A stretch of DNA of 64,000 bases from Adhaeribacter pallidiroseus (GTDB taxonomy: Bacteria > Bacteroidota > Bacteroidia > Cytophagales > Hymenobacteraceae), in contig NZ_QASA01000001.1 in NCBI RefSeq assembly GCF_003340495.1, positions 744,001-808,000 on the forward strand. Direction: 5' to 3'. Shown here in pieces: positions 1-8,431 of the stretch. The position numbers were made by a program, and so were the translations under genes. How positions within the stretch are numbered: position 1 is the first letter of the stretch; every line of letters starts with the position of its first letter. Under the pieces are notes generated by a model that saw only the letters and a program-made list of their open reading frames with translations, ran no database searches and had not been told where the DNA came from.

Positions 1-92
1 TGCCTTTTTTGCTTTTACCTGGTTCTAGGAAGGGTAAAATTTTTAAATAAATTGCAGCATTGTTTTCCTATTTCTTATCATAATCTGCCATC

Positions 93-1391
93 ATGAAATA
101 TCTTTTTTATACCGGCGCTTTTTGCTTGTTACTGCTGCGCCAGGTTTCGGCCCAAAATACCATATCGGCCGCGGAAGTAAGCCGGATTGTAAAAACCTTA
201 GCCGCCGACGACATGCAGGGGCGCCAAGCTTTTACCCCGGGCAATACCAAGGCGGCGCAGTTTATTCAGTCAGAATTTAAAAAAGCGGGCTTGCAACCCA
301 TGCCGGGACTTTCTTCTTTCGAGCAAAAGTTTCATGTTTACCAAGTAGAATCCGTGCAAAACAGCTTGGTTCTGGATGGGGATAATTTGCCCCAGGAATC
401 TTATTTTATACAAACCAGCGCCCAAAAGGTAGTTTTAAACCAAAGTAGCCCGGCTTTAACCAACATAACCCGGATTGCGGCCCAGGATAATTTGAGTCAG
501 AAGTTTCAGGCGGTTTTAGCGGCAAAGAAAAGTAGCCTGGTGCTGATCGATACCGCCCACGCCGAAATGTTTAAACGTTACCGCCATTACCTCGGCCGGA
601 ATAATGTGCACCTGCAGTTAGACAGCACTACCTTGGTTTTTGCGCTTACCAAAAACCTGCAGCCCAAACAAGTACAGGTTACCGCCATAAACAAAATTAC
701 CCCGAAAAGTTTGCAAAACGTAGTGGCCTATTTACCCGGTAAATCGCGCAAAAACGAGTTTGTTATTTTCTCGGCGCATTACGATCATATTGGCGTATTG
801 CCGGCCGTTAACAACGATTCCATCGCCAACGGGGCCGATGATGATGCTTCCGGAACTACCGCCGTGATTGCTTTGGCCCGGTATTTTAAAAAATTAAACA
901 ACAATGCCCGCAGCCTGATTTTTGTAGCTTTTACCGCCGAAGAAATTGGTGGTTACGGCTCCCAGTATTTCTCGAAGCAACTAAATCCGCAGCAAATTAC
1001 GGCCATGTTTAACATCGAAATGATTGGCAAAGTAGCGCAGTTTGGCAAAAATGCCGGCTTTATGACCGGTTTCGATAAATCGGATTTAGGTACGATTTTT
1101 CAAAAAAACCTCAGCGGTACCAAGTTTACTCTTCACCCGGACCCGTATATTAAAGAAAACTTATTTTACCGTTCCGATAATGCCACGCTGGCCCGGTTGG
1201 GCGTACCGGCCCACACCATCTCTTCCGATAAAATTGATACCGATCAGTTATACCACTCCGTAGAGGATGAGTTTGCCAGCCTGGATGTAACCAACATGAC
1301 CCACCTGATTGAGGCCATTGCCCAGGGAGCCCGCAGTGTAATAGCCGGTAAAGCTACGCCTACCCGGATACAAGCTAAGGATGTAGAATAA
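93..1391 (+). CDS. Secreted M28-family zinc metallopeptidase
   Basis: Probable exported aminopeptidase of the M28 family, acting in the periplasm or at the surface. A signal peptide covers about residues 1-20 (ends VSAQ). The C-terminal half carries the M28 metal-ligand pattern: the His of SAHYDH near residue 229, the Asp run of GADDDASG near 250, the Glu pair of TAEEIGG near 283, and a late His (YHSVEDE) near 388. The length of 432 residues fits a one-domain peptidase with an N-terminal extension. The ATG at 93 is the only start that keeps the signal peptide. Substrate cannot be read from sequence. It stands alone, 249 bases ahead of the next gene. Confidence 0.9.
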   Translation: MKYLFYTGAFCLLLLRQVSAQNTISAAEVSRIVKTLAADDMQGRQAFTPGNTKAAQFIQSEFKKAGLQPMPGLSSFEQKFHVYQVESVQNSLVLDGDNLPQESYFIQTSAQKVVLNQSSPALTNITRIAAQDNLSQKFQAVLAAKKSSLVLIDTAHAEMFKRYRHYLGRNNVHLQLDSTTLVFALTKNLQPKQVQVTAINKITPKSLQNVVAYLPGKSRKNEFVIFSAHYDHIGVLPAVNNDSIANGADDDASGTTAVIALARYFKKLNNNARSLIFVAFTAEEIGGYGSQYFSKQLNPQQITAMFNIEMIGKVAQFGKNAGFMTGFDKSDLGTIFQKNLSGTKFTLHPDPYIKENLFYRSDNATLARLGVPAHTISSDKIDTDQLYHSVEDEFASLDVTNMTHLIEAIAQGARSVIAGKATPTRIQAKDVE

Positions 1392-1640
1392 AGGGTTACA
1401 GTTGATTTTTAAAAAAATAGGTAGTAGCCGGCGTTTTTCTTTTTGTGGTAGATAAATACGGGTTTTATTTACTTGATTTAGTGCTAGATATCCGTAGAAA
1501 TATTTTAAGATCAGGGTTTTTACTACTTAATCTGTATTTTTTTCGCAATAGTGTTAACTTTTTGTTAAGCTTTTGCGTATCGCCATAAATTAGTAATAAA
1601 AAAGGTGAAAGTGGTCTAGGTAAAAATCGCAGTTGTTTTA

Positions 1641-2078
1641 ATGATGAAAGATAGCGTACCCCCTAAGGGTGAATTAGTTTTATTATGTAATAATGGCTAT
1701 TTCGTAGAAAAAATTTTATACAGCAACATCCAGTTTGAACAACGCGAAATTTTGTTTAAATCACTTATTTCATTAGCTGAAGTGCAATCTTTTGATGCTG
1801 TATTACAGTTGGTAAGCGAAATCAGAGCTAAAGGCAGCAGTGTAGATTGGCCCATTCAAATTATTCTGGGCGACCACGCCTATAACTTTACTTTCTCGGG
1901 TACCTGCATGAACGAGCACGTGGTGCTAACGGCTCAAGTAGAAGGTACTAATTTAAAATTAATTTCCTCTGCCACCCAAAGCAATAAATTTAAAGGTAAT
2001 TACATGTATGCTCCCGGTAAATTAGCTTCCGATGATTTGTTTTTTATGGAAGAAATTAACCGCTTAAAGGTTAATTAG
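1641..2078 (+). CDS. Small PAS-like sensor-domain protein, function unknown
   Basis: A soluble 145-residue protein with no signal peptide or membrane segment. The pattern of a short strand (LVLLCNNGYFVEKIL), then a phrase like SLAEVQSFDAVLQLVSEIRAKGSSVDWPIQI, resembles the N-terminal sensory module seen in some Bacteroidota histidine kinases and SpoIIE-type phosphatases, but here no kinase or phosphatase domain follows. That resemblance is from memory and tentative. A strong terminator follows at 2132-2165. The gene is AT-richer than the peptidase upstream. It may be a free-standing ligand or partner-binding module; no function should be assigned. Confidence 0.7.
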   Translation: MMKDSVPPKGELVLLCNNGYFVEKILYSNIQFEQREILFKSLISLAEVQSFDAVLQLVSEIRAKGSSVDWPIQIILGDHAYNFTFSGTCMNEHVVLTAQVEGTNLKLISSATQSNKFKGNYMYAPGKLASDDLFFMEEINRLKVN

Positions 2079-2131
2079 GTAAAATAAAAGCATTCAGATA
2101 ATTGATAATACAATTTTTTGTAAAACAAATG

Positions 2132-2165
2132 AAAAAGCCGGCTTCTAGTAAGCCGGCTTTTTTAT
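2132..2165 (+). terminator. Rho-independent terminator after the 1641-2078 gene
   Basis: A perfect 13-bp stem (AAAAAGCCGGCTT / AAGCCGGCTTTTT) with a 5-base loop, running into a T tract. It lies 54 bases after the stop codon of the small sensor-like gene. Confidence 0.9.
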
Positions 2166-2315
2166 TTGTTTTAACGCCTGTTCCGGTAGTAAGCTTGGTT
2201 GTGGAAAAAAATTGGCCGGTATAAGAGCTGTGTTAGCATAAGTAAGGTAAAGGGGATATTTTTAAAAATTTTTAATACTAAATTACTGCTGTTGCAAATA
2301 GCGTTTATTCCGGAT

Positions 2316-2520
2316 GTTGGTTGGAGCCTTTTTAAGCCTCCATGAGTTGGTGCTATCTCAATTGACATAGTAACCAGCTTGCCTCGTGGCCGGCGGGCCC
2401 CGTTTAGCTCTTCCGGTGTAACATTAAGCTTCCTTTCCTTGCTCCGCTGCGGAATGTGGCTTAATGCCACACCGGAACCTTAGAAGGCCCTCCACAGCCA
2501 AACTGATGTTGTTTATACTT
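2316..2520 (+). repeat. Dispersed ~200 bp repeat, copy A
   Basis: This stretch matches two other places in the window (44501-44705 forward, 44857-45062 reversed). Shared landmarks in order are TTGGAGCCTTTTNAAGCCTCC, GCCTCGTGGCCGGCGGGCCCC, CTTTCCTTGCTCCGCTGCGG and GCCAAACTGATGTNGTTTA. An internal stem pairs TTCCGGTGT (about 2411) with ACACCGGAA (about 2469). An open reading frame crosses it on the minus strand, but it looks accidental because the conserved unit is structural and the other copies are not open in the same way. No transposase is present. Confidence 0.75.
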
Positions 2521-2577
2521 AGCCACTGTTCTTAACTCGTCAAAGTAATAAGAACAAGTTGTTAGTAACATTCCGGA

Positions 2578-2770
2578 ACCTGGCGCAAGTGTTCAGCGCA
2601 GCGTCACCTGGGCCTTTCAGACAAGAGTCGGTTTCCTAACTGACGGGTTCCTAGCATTGTTATTTCAAATGACTAATCTGATTACATCTCTTTTCAACCG
2701 GGTCTTTTCTGCTCAAGGCAGCAAGTTAGATACCACCTGAGCCTGGTGGCTTGAAAAGGCTCCAACCAAC
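2578..2770 (-). repeat. Divergent right arm of the copy-A repeat structure
   Basis: The right end (2745-2770) is an inverted copy of the left end of copy A: reverse-complemented it reads GTTGGTTGGAGCCTTTTCAAG, against GTTGGTTGGAGCCTTTTTAAG at 2316. A GGTGGTATC phrase also mirrors GGTGCTATC. The inside is not clearly homologous to copy A. Together the arms bound a ~455 bp structure that fills the gene-free stretch 2166-2811. I see no gene in this gap. Confidence 0.6.
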
Positions 2771-2811
2771 CAACAGAATAAATGCTATCTAAAGCCGTAA
2801 TTATTTACTTA

Positions 2812-3153
2812 CTACCAATCATCTTCATCATCTAAACCCATAAGCTGGTTATACGCTTGCTGCAACTCCGAGAAAGCGTGCCGGTTGCCTTGTTGTTGGC
2901 TGATGAGCAGGCCTTTTTGGTAAATTTGCCCGGCTTGGGCTTTTTCCCCAAACACTTCGTATAACTTACCGGTATGGTAATAAGTGGCCACGTAGTCTGG
3001 GTGGTCATTTAAAAGGATTTGGTAATATTCCAGGGCTTTTTTCGGATCTATTTTTAAATACTCGGTAGCTATGGCATAGATGGTAAATGCGTCGGTGGGA
3101 TCTTCGCGGTAAAACTCGAAAAGTTGGTCTAATCTGGTACGGTTACTTTCCAT
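2812..3153 (-). CDS. Tetratricopeptide-repeat protein
   Basis: A small 113-residue cytoplasmic protein made of two to three TPR-like helix pairs (residues about 10-95: DAFTIYAIATEYLKIDPKKALEYYQ, then DYVATYYHTGKLYEVFGEKAQAGQIYQKGL), ending in an acidic tail (GLDDEDDW). TPR proteins act as interaction scaffolds; no partner is evident. It is divergent from etfB with only 58 bases between start codons, so both genes must share a compact promoter region. Confidence 0.85.
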   Translation of the reverse strand: MESNRTRLDQLFEFYREDPTDAFTIYAIATEYLKIDPKKALEYYQILLNDHPDYVATYYHTGKLYEVFGEKAQAGQIYQKGLLISQQQGNRHAFSELQQAYNQLMGLDDEDDW

Positions 3154-3168
3154 TCTGGCTTATTTTTA

Positions 3169-3176
3169 TAACTTTG
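3169..3176 (+). promoter_or_regulatory. Promoter -7 box for etfBA
   Basis: TAACTTTG matches the Bacteroidota -7 consensus TAnnTTTG and lies 35 bases before the etfB start. A TTTC at 3147-3150 sits 18 bases upstream as a weak -33 element. A possible opposing -7 box (TAAATTTG read on the minus strand, 3179-3186) for the TPR gene overlaps this region. Confidence 0.6.
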
Positions 3177-3211
3177 CGCAAATTTAATTTTTCTACGTAA
3201 ACAAATCGCCG

Positions 3212-3949
3212 ATGAAGATTTTAGTTTGTATAAGTAACGTTCCCGATACCACTACTAAAATTTCTTTCTCATCTGATAATAAAGAACTTAACACTGCCGG
3301 CGTACAATTCGTAATAAATCCTTACGATGAATATGCCCTTACCCGGGCCATTGAACTGAAAGAAAGTTTAGGTGGTTCGGTTACGGTATTAAACGTAGGT
3401 TTAGCCGATACGGAAGCCAATATCCGGAAAGCTTTGGCCATTGGCGCTGATGATGCCATCCGGGTAAACGTAAAGCCAACGGATTCTTTTTTGGTGGCGC
3501 AGCAAATTGCGGCAATTGCCAAGCAAGAGGCGTATGATTTAGTTTTGATGGGGAAGGAGTCGGTAGATTATAATGGTTTTCAGGTGCACGGCATGGTAGC
3601 CGAATTGCTGGGCTGGCCCGCCATTGTACCGGCCATTAAGCTGGACGTGGCCGGTACTACCGCTACGTTAGAACGCGAGATAGAAGGCGGAAAAGAAATA
3701 GTGCAAGTAGCTTTACCCGTGGTAGTGAGTTGCCAGCAACCCATGAGCGAGCCCCGGATTCCGAACATGCGCGGCATTATGACGGCCCGGACCAAGCCTT
3801 TAAAGGTGGTGGAACCCGTAAGCAGCGAAGCTAAAACTAAAACGGAAGCTTATGCGTTGCCGGAAAAGAAATCAGGCGTAAAGTTAATTGATCCGGCCAA
3901 TGCCGGCGAATTAATCTCGTTGTTAAGAAACGAAGCAAAAGTAATTTAG
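3212..3949 (+). CDS. etfB: Electron transfer flavoprotein subunit beta
   Basis: Beta subunit of the heterodimeric electron transfer flavoprotein, which takes electrons from acyl-CoA and related dehydrogenases and hands them to the quinone pool. The 245-residue length, the start (KILVCISNVPDTTTKI) and the core VLMGKESVDYNGFQVHGMVAELLGWP are typical of the family. The end, with the conserved PRIPNMRGIM segment near residue 180, is also present. It is separated from etfA by 2 bases, so the two are translationally coupled in one operon with the nuclease gene behind them. Confidence 0.96.
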   Translation: MKILVCISNVPDTTTKISFSSDNKELNTAGVQFVINPYDEYALTRAIELKESLGGSVTVLNVGLADTEANIRKALAIGADDAIRVNVKPTDSFLVAQQIAAIAKQEAYDLVLMGKESVDYNGFQVHGMVAELLGWPAIVPAIKLDVAGTTATLEREIEGGKEIVQVALPVVVSCQQPMSEPRIPNMRGIMTARTKPLKVVEPVSSEAKTKTEAYALPEKKSGVKLIDPANAGELISLLRNEAKVI

Positions 3950-3951
3950 AT

Positions 3952-4926
3952 ATGTCGGTTTTAGTATTTATAGAATGTGCGGATGGTAAGGTAAAAAAAT
4001 CTTCGCTGGAAGCGGCCTTTTACGGAAATCAAGTTGCTACCCAATTGGGTACTTCGGCAGTGGGCGTGGCAATAGGAGAGGTGGCCGCCGACGAATTAAA
4101 AAATTTAGGGCAATACGGCATTACCAAAGTTTTACACGACACCGAAGCCCGCCTGAAAGATTACGTGAGCCAAGCCTACGTAAAAGTAGTAGCCGCCGCG
4201 GCCGAAAAAGAAAGTGCTTCGGTTATCGTTTTATCGAACACCAATATTGGCACCGGTATAGGAGCCCGTTTGGCGGCCCGCTTGCAAGCCAGTTATGCTA
4301 CCAACGTAGTGGCCTTGCCCGAAATTTCCGGAGAAACTTTAAAAGTTAAAAAAACGGTTTTCTCCGGTAAAGCTTTCGCGGACGAGGTGCTCACGGCAGC
4401 CACCAAAATAATCGCGCTTAAAAAGAATGCGATAGAGGTAGCACCCACCGGCTCTGCCGAGGCCGGGGTAGAACCATTTACCACTCCGCTTACTGATGCC
4501 GACTTTAGCGGAACGCCCCAGGAAACCATCCGGGCGACCGGCGATGTATTGCTCACCGAAGCTGATATTGTGGTTTCCGGCGGGCGCGGTTTACGAGGAC
4601 CGGAAAACTGGCATTTGATTGAAGATTTAGCTAAAGCTTTAGGCGCGGCCACTGCTTGTTCTAAGCCCGTAGCCGATGTGGAATGGCGTCCGCACCACGA
4701 GCACGTGGGGCAAACCGGTATTACGATCAGCCCTAATTTATACATTGCCGTGGGCATTTCGGGGGCTATTCAGCACTTAGCTGGGGTAAACTCTTCTAAA
4801 GTAATTGTCGTTATCAATAAAGATCCGGAAGCGCCATTCTTTAAGGCCGCTGATTACGGGATTGTAGGAGATGTTTTTGAAGTAGTGCCCAAATTGATAG
4901 AAGCAGCAAAAGCTCTGGAAAAATAA
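3952..4926 (+). CDS. etfA: Electron transfer flavoprotein subunit alpha
   Basis: Alpha subunit, carrying the FAD-binding domain in its C-terminal half. The diagnostic segment SGGRGLRGPENWHLIEDLA (about residues 206-224), then GQTGITISPNLYIAVGISGAIQHLAG and NKDPEAPFFKAADYGIVGD, is complete. Its 324 residues match the usual length. It follows etfB by 2 bases and precedes the nuclease gene by 32 bases. The enzyme works in the cytoplasm in fatty acid and amino acid oxidation. Confidence 0.96.
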   Translation: MSVLVFIECADGKVKKSSLEAAFYGNQVATQLGTSAVGVAIGEVAADELKNLGQYGITKVLHDTEARLKDYVSQAYVKVVAAAAEKESASVIVLSNTNIGTGIGARLAARLQASYATNVVALPEISGETLKVKKTVFSGKAFADEVLTAATKIIALKKNAIEVAPTGSAEAGVEPFTTPLTDADFSGTPQETIRATGDVLLTEADIVVSGGRGLRGPENWHLIEDLAKALGAATACSKPVADVEWRPHHEHVGQTGITISPNLYIAVGISGAIQHLAGVNSSKVIVVINKDPEAPFFKAADYGIVGDVFEVVPKLIEAAKALEK

Positions 4927-4958
4927 TCAGCAGAATACATTACACGAGACGATAAACT

Positions 4959-5561
4959 GTGAAAAAAATTCAGTTAGAAATATTAGGCTTATCATCCAGC
5001 CAGTCCCAATCCGGATCCTTTGCTTTAGTCTTAGGAGAAAAAGACGGAAACCGCCGTTTGCCGATAATTATCGGCATGTTCGAGGCGCAGTCCATTGCCA
5101 TACAAATCGAGAAAATTAACCCGAACCGGCCCTTAACGCACGATTTATTTAAATCTTTTGCGCAACAGGTCCGGATAATTGTAAAAGAAGTGTTAATCTC
5201 GGATTTAAAAGAAGGCGTTTTTTATTCAAAAATAATTTGCTCCGATGGCCTTCGGGAGTTTGAACTGGATTCCCGTCCGTCGGATGCTATTGCCATTGGT
5301 TTACGGTTTGGGGTAAATATTTATACCGTAGAAAGTGTTTTATCCGAAGCCGGTATTATTTTGAGCGACCTGGAAGAAGAAGAGGAGGAAGAAGACAGCG
5401 ATGCCCCCACCACCAGCAAAGCCGAGCCGGTGTACGAAAGCAAAGAAAACATTAAAGAAATGAGCGTAGAGGAGCTAAACAAGATATTAATTGAAGCCCT
5501 GGATAAAGAAGACTACGAGCGGGCCGCTAAAATCCGGGATGAATTAAATAAAAGAGGTTGA
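4959..5561 (+). CDS. Bifunctional nuclease (DUF151) family protein with UVR motif
   Basis: A 200-residue protein with the BFN/DUF151 domain at about residues 5-125 (LGEKDGNRRLPIIIGMFEAQSIAI ... RPSDAIAIGLRFG), an acidic linker (EEEEEEED) and a C-terminal UvrB/UvrC-type helical motif at about 165-198 (EELNKILIEALDKEDYERAAKIRDEL). Family members have been reported to have DNase and RNase activity; the role here is inferred only. It starts with GTG, 32 bases after etfA, and is probably the last gene of that operon, since a 26-bp stem terminator follows directly. Confidence 0.88.
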   Translation: MKKIQLEILGLSSSQSQSGSFALVLGEKDGNRRLPIIIGMFEAQSIAIQIEKINPNRPLTHDLFKSFAQQVRIIVKEVLISDLKEGVFYSKIICSDGLREFELDSRPSDAIAIGLRFGVNIYTVESVLSEAGIILSDLEEEEEEEDSDAPTTSKAEPVYESKENIKEMSVEELNKILIEALDKEDYERAAKIRDELNKRG

Positions 5562-5570
5562 AAATTTTAA

Positions 5571-5625
5571 AAATAAAGAGAAAGCCTCTCCAACTTCTAA
5601 AGTTGGAGAGGCTTTCTCTTTATTT
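5571..5625. terminator. Bidirectional terminator between DUF151 and mlaF-like genes
   Basis: A perfect 26-bp inverted repeat with a 3-base loop (5571-5596 with 5600-5625), rich in A on the left and T on the right, so it can end transcription from both sides. The two flanking genes converge on it. Confidence 0.93.
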
Positions 5626-5649
5626 TTAATAAACCGATTGCCGAGCTAC

Positions 5650-6429
5650 CTAAATACTTTGAATATCACCGAGTTCTTCGTCTACTTTTTTAGCGGCCCG
5701 CATTAAGGTACTGGCAAAAATAAACTCGTTTAGCTCTTTAATTTTGGTATTCATGATGTCATCCTTGGTGCCTTCCCATACTTTATTGCCTTTGTACATG
5801 TAAATAATATGGTCGCCAATTTCCATCACCGAGTTCATGTCGTGGGTTACTACCACCGTGGTAATATCAAATTCCTTGGTAATTTCATAAATCAGCTCAT
5901 CAATTTTAATAGACGTAAGCGGGTCCAGGCCGGAGTTAGGTTCGTCGCAGAAGAGGTATTTGGCATTGGGTGCAATGGCCCGGGCAATGCCCACCCTTTT
6001 TTTCATCCCGCCGCTTATTTCGGAAGGCATTTTTTTGCCGGCATTCTCCAGTCCTACGCGTTTTAAACAAAAATTAACGCGGTCGCGGCGTTCTTCGCGG
6101 GTCATAGAGCTTTGCATGCGCAGCGGAAATTCTACGTTTTCTTCTACGGTCATAGAATCGAACAAGGCCCCGCCCTGGAACAGCATGCCAATTTTACGGC
6201 GAATTTCCTGGCGCAAATCTAGTTTGTTGTTGGTAAATACTTTGCCGTCGTAGGTAATACTGCCAATATCGGGTTTAATTAAGCCCACAATACATTGCAG
6301 CAAAACGCTTTTACCGGTACCACTGGCGCCAAGTAATAAGCTGGTTTTACCCGATTCAAAAACGCCGTTAATGCCGTTTAGCACTTTTGCGCCGTTAAAA
6401 GATTTATGAATGTTATGTACTTCAATCAT
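5650..6429 (-). CDS. MlaF-like ABC transporter ATP-binding protein
   Basis: ATPase of an Mla/MCE-type transporter that moves phospholipids between the membranes. From the chosen start (ATG at 6429, MIEVHNIHKSF) the protein has 259 residues, with Walker A GASGTGKSVL, signature SGGMKKRVGIARAI and Walker B YLFCDEPNSGLDP. The PNSGLDP wording is typical of MlaF rather than of import ATPases. A longer frame to 6528 would add a low-complexity leader lying in an intergenic repeat, so I reject it. The permease gene lies 153 bases upstream on the same strand. Confidence 0.92.
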   Translation of the reverse strand: MIEVHNIHKSFNGAKVLNGINGVFESGKTSLLLGASGTGKSVLLQCIVGLIKPDIGSITYDGKVFTNNKLDLRQEIRRKIGMLFQGGALFDSMTVEENVEFPLRMQSSMTREERRDRVNFCLKRVGLENAGKKMPSEISGGMKKRVGIARAIAPNAKYLFCDEPNSGLDPLTSIKIDELIYEITKEFDITTVVVTHDMNSVMEIGDHIIYMYKGNKVWEGTKDDIMNTKIKELNEFIFASTLMRAAKKVDEELGDIQSI

Positions 6430-6524
6430 GTTTTTTAGTCCATAGTCTACGGTCCACAGACCATAGATTAATTTGTTAAATTGTTTAATATTTAAAAAAA
6501 CGGATAGTCTACCATTATCAACCG

Positions 6525-6580
6525 GCAACTTTCCAACTTTTAAACTTTCTAACTTTTCAACTGGTAACCAGCCCCCTGCA
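6525..6580. repeat. CAACTTTCCAACTTT-type intergenic repeat, copy 1
   Basis: A run of related units (CAACTTTCCAACTTTTAAAC, CTTTCTAACTTTTCAAC) between the permease and ATPase genes. The same wording returns at 19144-19190 just after guaA. It is non-coding. Confidence 0.65.
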
Positions 6581-6582
6581 AC

Positions 6583-7311
6583 CTAAAGCAGCAGTTGAGC
6601 CAACACAAAATCGGCAATTAAAACGGCAATAATACTTTTGGTAACCGCATTGGTACTGGAAGCACCTACTTCTAAGGCACCACCCTTGGTAGAGAAACCT
6701 TCAAACGAAGAAATAGCCGCAATAAGAAAAGCAAATACCACCGATTTAATTAATGAAAATACAATGTTGTACGGTACAAACTCGTCCCGGATACCCTCGA
6801 TGTATTCCTGGGCAGTTAAAGCACCCGCTAAAGTACCGGCAATGTAACCACCCCCAATAGATAAACTCATGGCCACAATTACCAGCATTGGAAACATAAA
6901 AAGAGAGGCAATAATTTTAGGTAAAACCAAATAAGAGGCCGAATTAATGCCCATTACTTCCAAAGCATCTACCTGGTCAGTAATTTTCATAGTTCCTAGT
7001 CCGCCGGCTATGTTAGACCCAACCTTACCCGCTAATACAATAGAGGTAATAGTGGGAGCCAGTTCCAGAATGGTCATTTCCCGTACCATAAAACCTATTG
7101 TAGAACGCGGAATTAACGCGTTAGTAAGATTATAGGCAATTTGCACGCAGGTTACGGCACCAATAAAAGTAGAAACAATCGCTACAATAAAAATGGAATT
7201 GATCCCGATCAGAATAGCTTCATCAATGGTGCGGTTAAACAAAATCCGAAAGGATTCGCCGCGGGAAAACAGACTTCCTATAAAAATTAAAAAGTTACCG
7301 AAGGTTCTCAT
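6583..7311 (-). CDS. MlaE-like ABC transporter permease
   Basis: Integral membrane permease of the MlaE/YrbE family, 242 residues with about five hydrophobic segments. The family signature is clear: FIGAVTCVQIAY near residue 50, then REMTILELAPTITSIVLAGKVGSNIAGGLGTMKITDQVDALEVMGI at about 83-126. It is transcribed ahead of the mlaF-like ATPase. The MCE-domain partner (MlaD) that normally follows is not in this stretch, because the ATPase gene runs straight into a terminator. Confidence 0.93.
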   Translation of the reverse strand: MRTFGNFLIFIGSLFSRGESFRILFNRTIDEAILIGINSIFIVAIVSTFIGAVTCVQIAYNLTNALIPRSTIGFMVREMTILELAPTITSIVLAGKVGSNIAGGLGTMKITDQVDALEVMGINSASYLVLPKIIASLFMFPMLVIVAMSLSIGGGYIAGTLAGALTAQEYIEGIRDEFVPYNIVFSLIKSVVFAFLIAAISSFEGFSTKGGALEVGASSTNAVTKSIIAVLIADFVLAQLLL

Positions 7312-7405
7312 ATAAAGGTTTTAAGTACAAGCAGCGGGCTAAAACTGCCAAAGCAGATTACAATTGACTATATTACGAGGAAATTAATAAAACTATCGTA
7401 AACCT

Positions 7406-8119
7406 ATGCAAAAATATATATTGGTTACGGGCGGCACGAAGGGTATTGGTCGGGCAATTATCGAACGGTTTGCCGTCGAAGGCTTTCATATCATCACTTG
7501 TTCGCGCCAGGAAGGTGAACTGCGCAAATTAAAACTGGATATCCAGCAAAAATATACATTCAGTAAAGTTTTTTACCGGGCTGCCGATCTGAGTGATTCT
7601 TTAGCTTTGCAAAGTTTTTTAGATTACGTACATTCTTTAAAAGTAAAGATTGATGTACTGGTCAATAACACCGGTATTTTTTTGCCCGGTAAAATTCACG
7701 AAGAGCCGGACACTGTTTTAAAGCACATGATAGAAACCAACCTGTACAGTGCCTATTTTGTTACTAAATCTTTCGTGGGCGATATGATTAAACGGCGCAG
7801 TGGGCATATTTTTAACATGTGTTCTACGGCCAGCATTACGCCGTATACTAACGGCGGCTCGTATTGTATTTCAAAATTTGCCTTGTACGGCATGACGAAA
7901 GTTTTACGCGAAGAACTCAAAGAACACAACGTTAAAGTAACGGCCGTTTTACCCGGCGCCACTTTAACGGCCAGTTGGGAAGGCGTAGATTTGCCCGCTT
8001 CCCGGTTTATTCGGGCCGATGATGTGGCTAATGCTATTTTTGCCACCTATCAATTATCAGATTCGGCGGTAGTAGAAGAACTGCTGATCCGCCCGCAGTT
8101 AGGAGATATTGAATCGTAA
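7406..8119 (+). CDS. Short-chain dehydrogenase/reductase
   Basis: NAD(P)-dependent oxidoreductase of the classical SDR family, 237 residues. The cofactor motif is TGGTKGIGRAI at about residues 8-18, the NNTG motif follows near 88, and the active-site set is Ser (MCSTAS), then YCISK near 153-157. Many family members reduce keto groups of small alcohols or fatty acyl chains; the substrate here is unknown. It stands alone between the Mla genes and gldA. Confidence 0.9.
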   Translation: MQKYILVTGGTKGIGRAIIERFAVEGFHIITCSRQEGELRKLKLDIQQKYTFSKVFYRAADLSDSLALQSFLDYVHSLKVKIDVLVNNTGIFLPGKIHEEPDTVLKHMIETNLYSAYFVTKSFVGDMIKRRSGHIFNMCSTASITPYTNGGSYCISKFALYGMTKVLREELKEHNVKVTAVLPGATLTASWEGVDLPASRFIRADDVANAIFATYQLSDSAVVEELLIRPQLGDIES

Positions 8120-8431
8120 CCAGTTAGCTTAGGTAAAATACTAGTGATAAGTTGTTGAACTAATTTAAAATGTTAAGTCTCTGGAGTTAATAATAGCGGG
8201 TTAATAAAGTTAAATCTAAGGTGCATAGCAATTTAAAAAATTTTAAAAATCGGTACATAGGCCTATCCGTAATTATATTTTTTAAAGGTTTTCATCGTTT
8301 ACATACGGGTTAAATTATTTAAAAATCGCTTTAGATGTTATATAGAGCTGTTTTTAAATCTAGATAAGAAAGATCTTACTTAAAATTTTAAATAGATCAT
8401 ACATTTACAGGGCAAACCAGGAAAATAAGAT
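8120..8431. other. Gene-free AT-rich stretch ahead of gldA
   Basis: About 310 AT-rich bases with no convincing open frame. A TACATTTA at 8400-8407 is one base off the -7 consensus and could serve gldA, but there is no -33 partner at the right distance. Nothing else stands out. Confidence 0.5.

Noticed and set aside
2171-2470. Minus-strand 99-residue frame in the copy-A repeat
   Set aside because: Crosses a structural repeat; other copies do not keep the frame.
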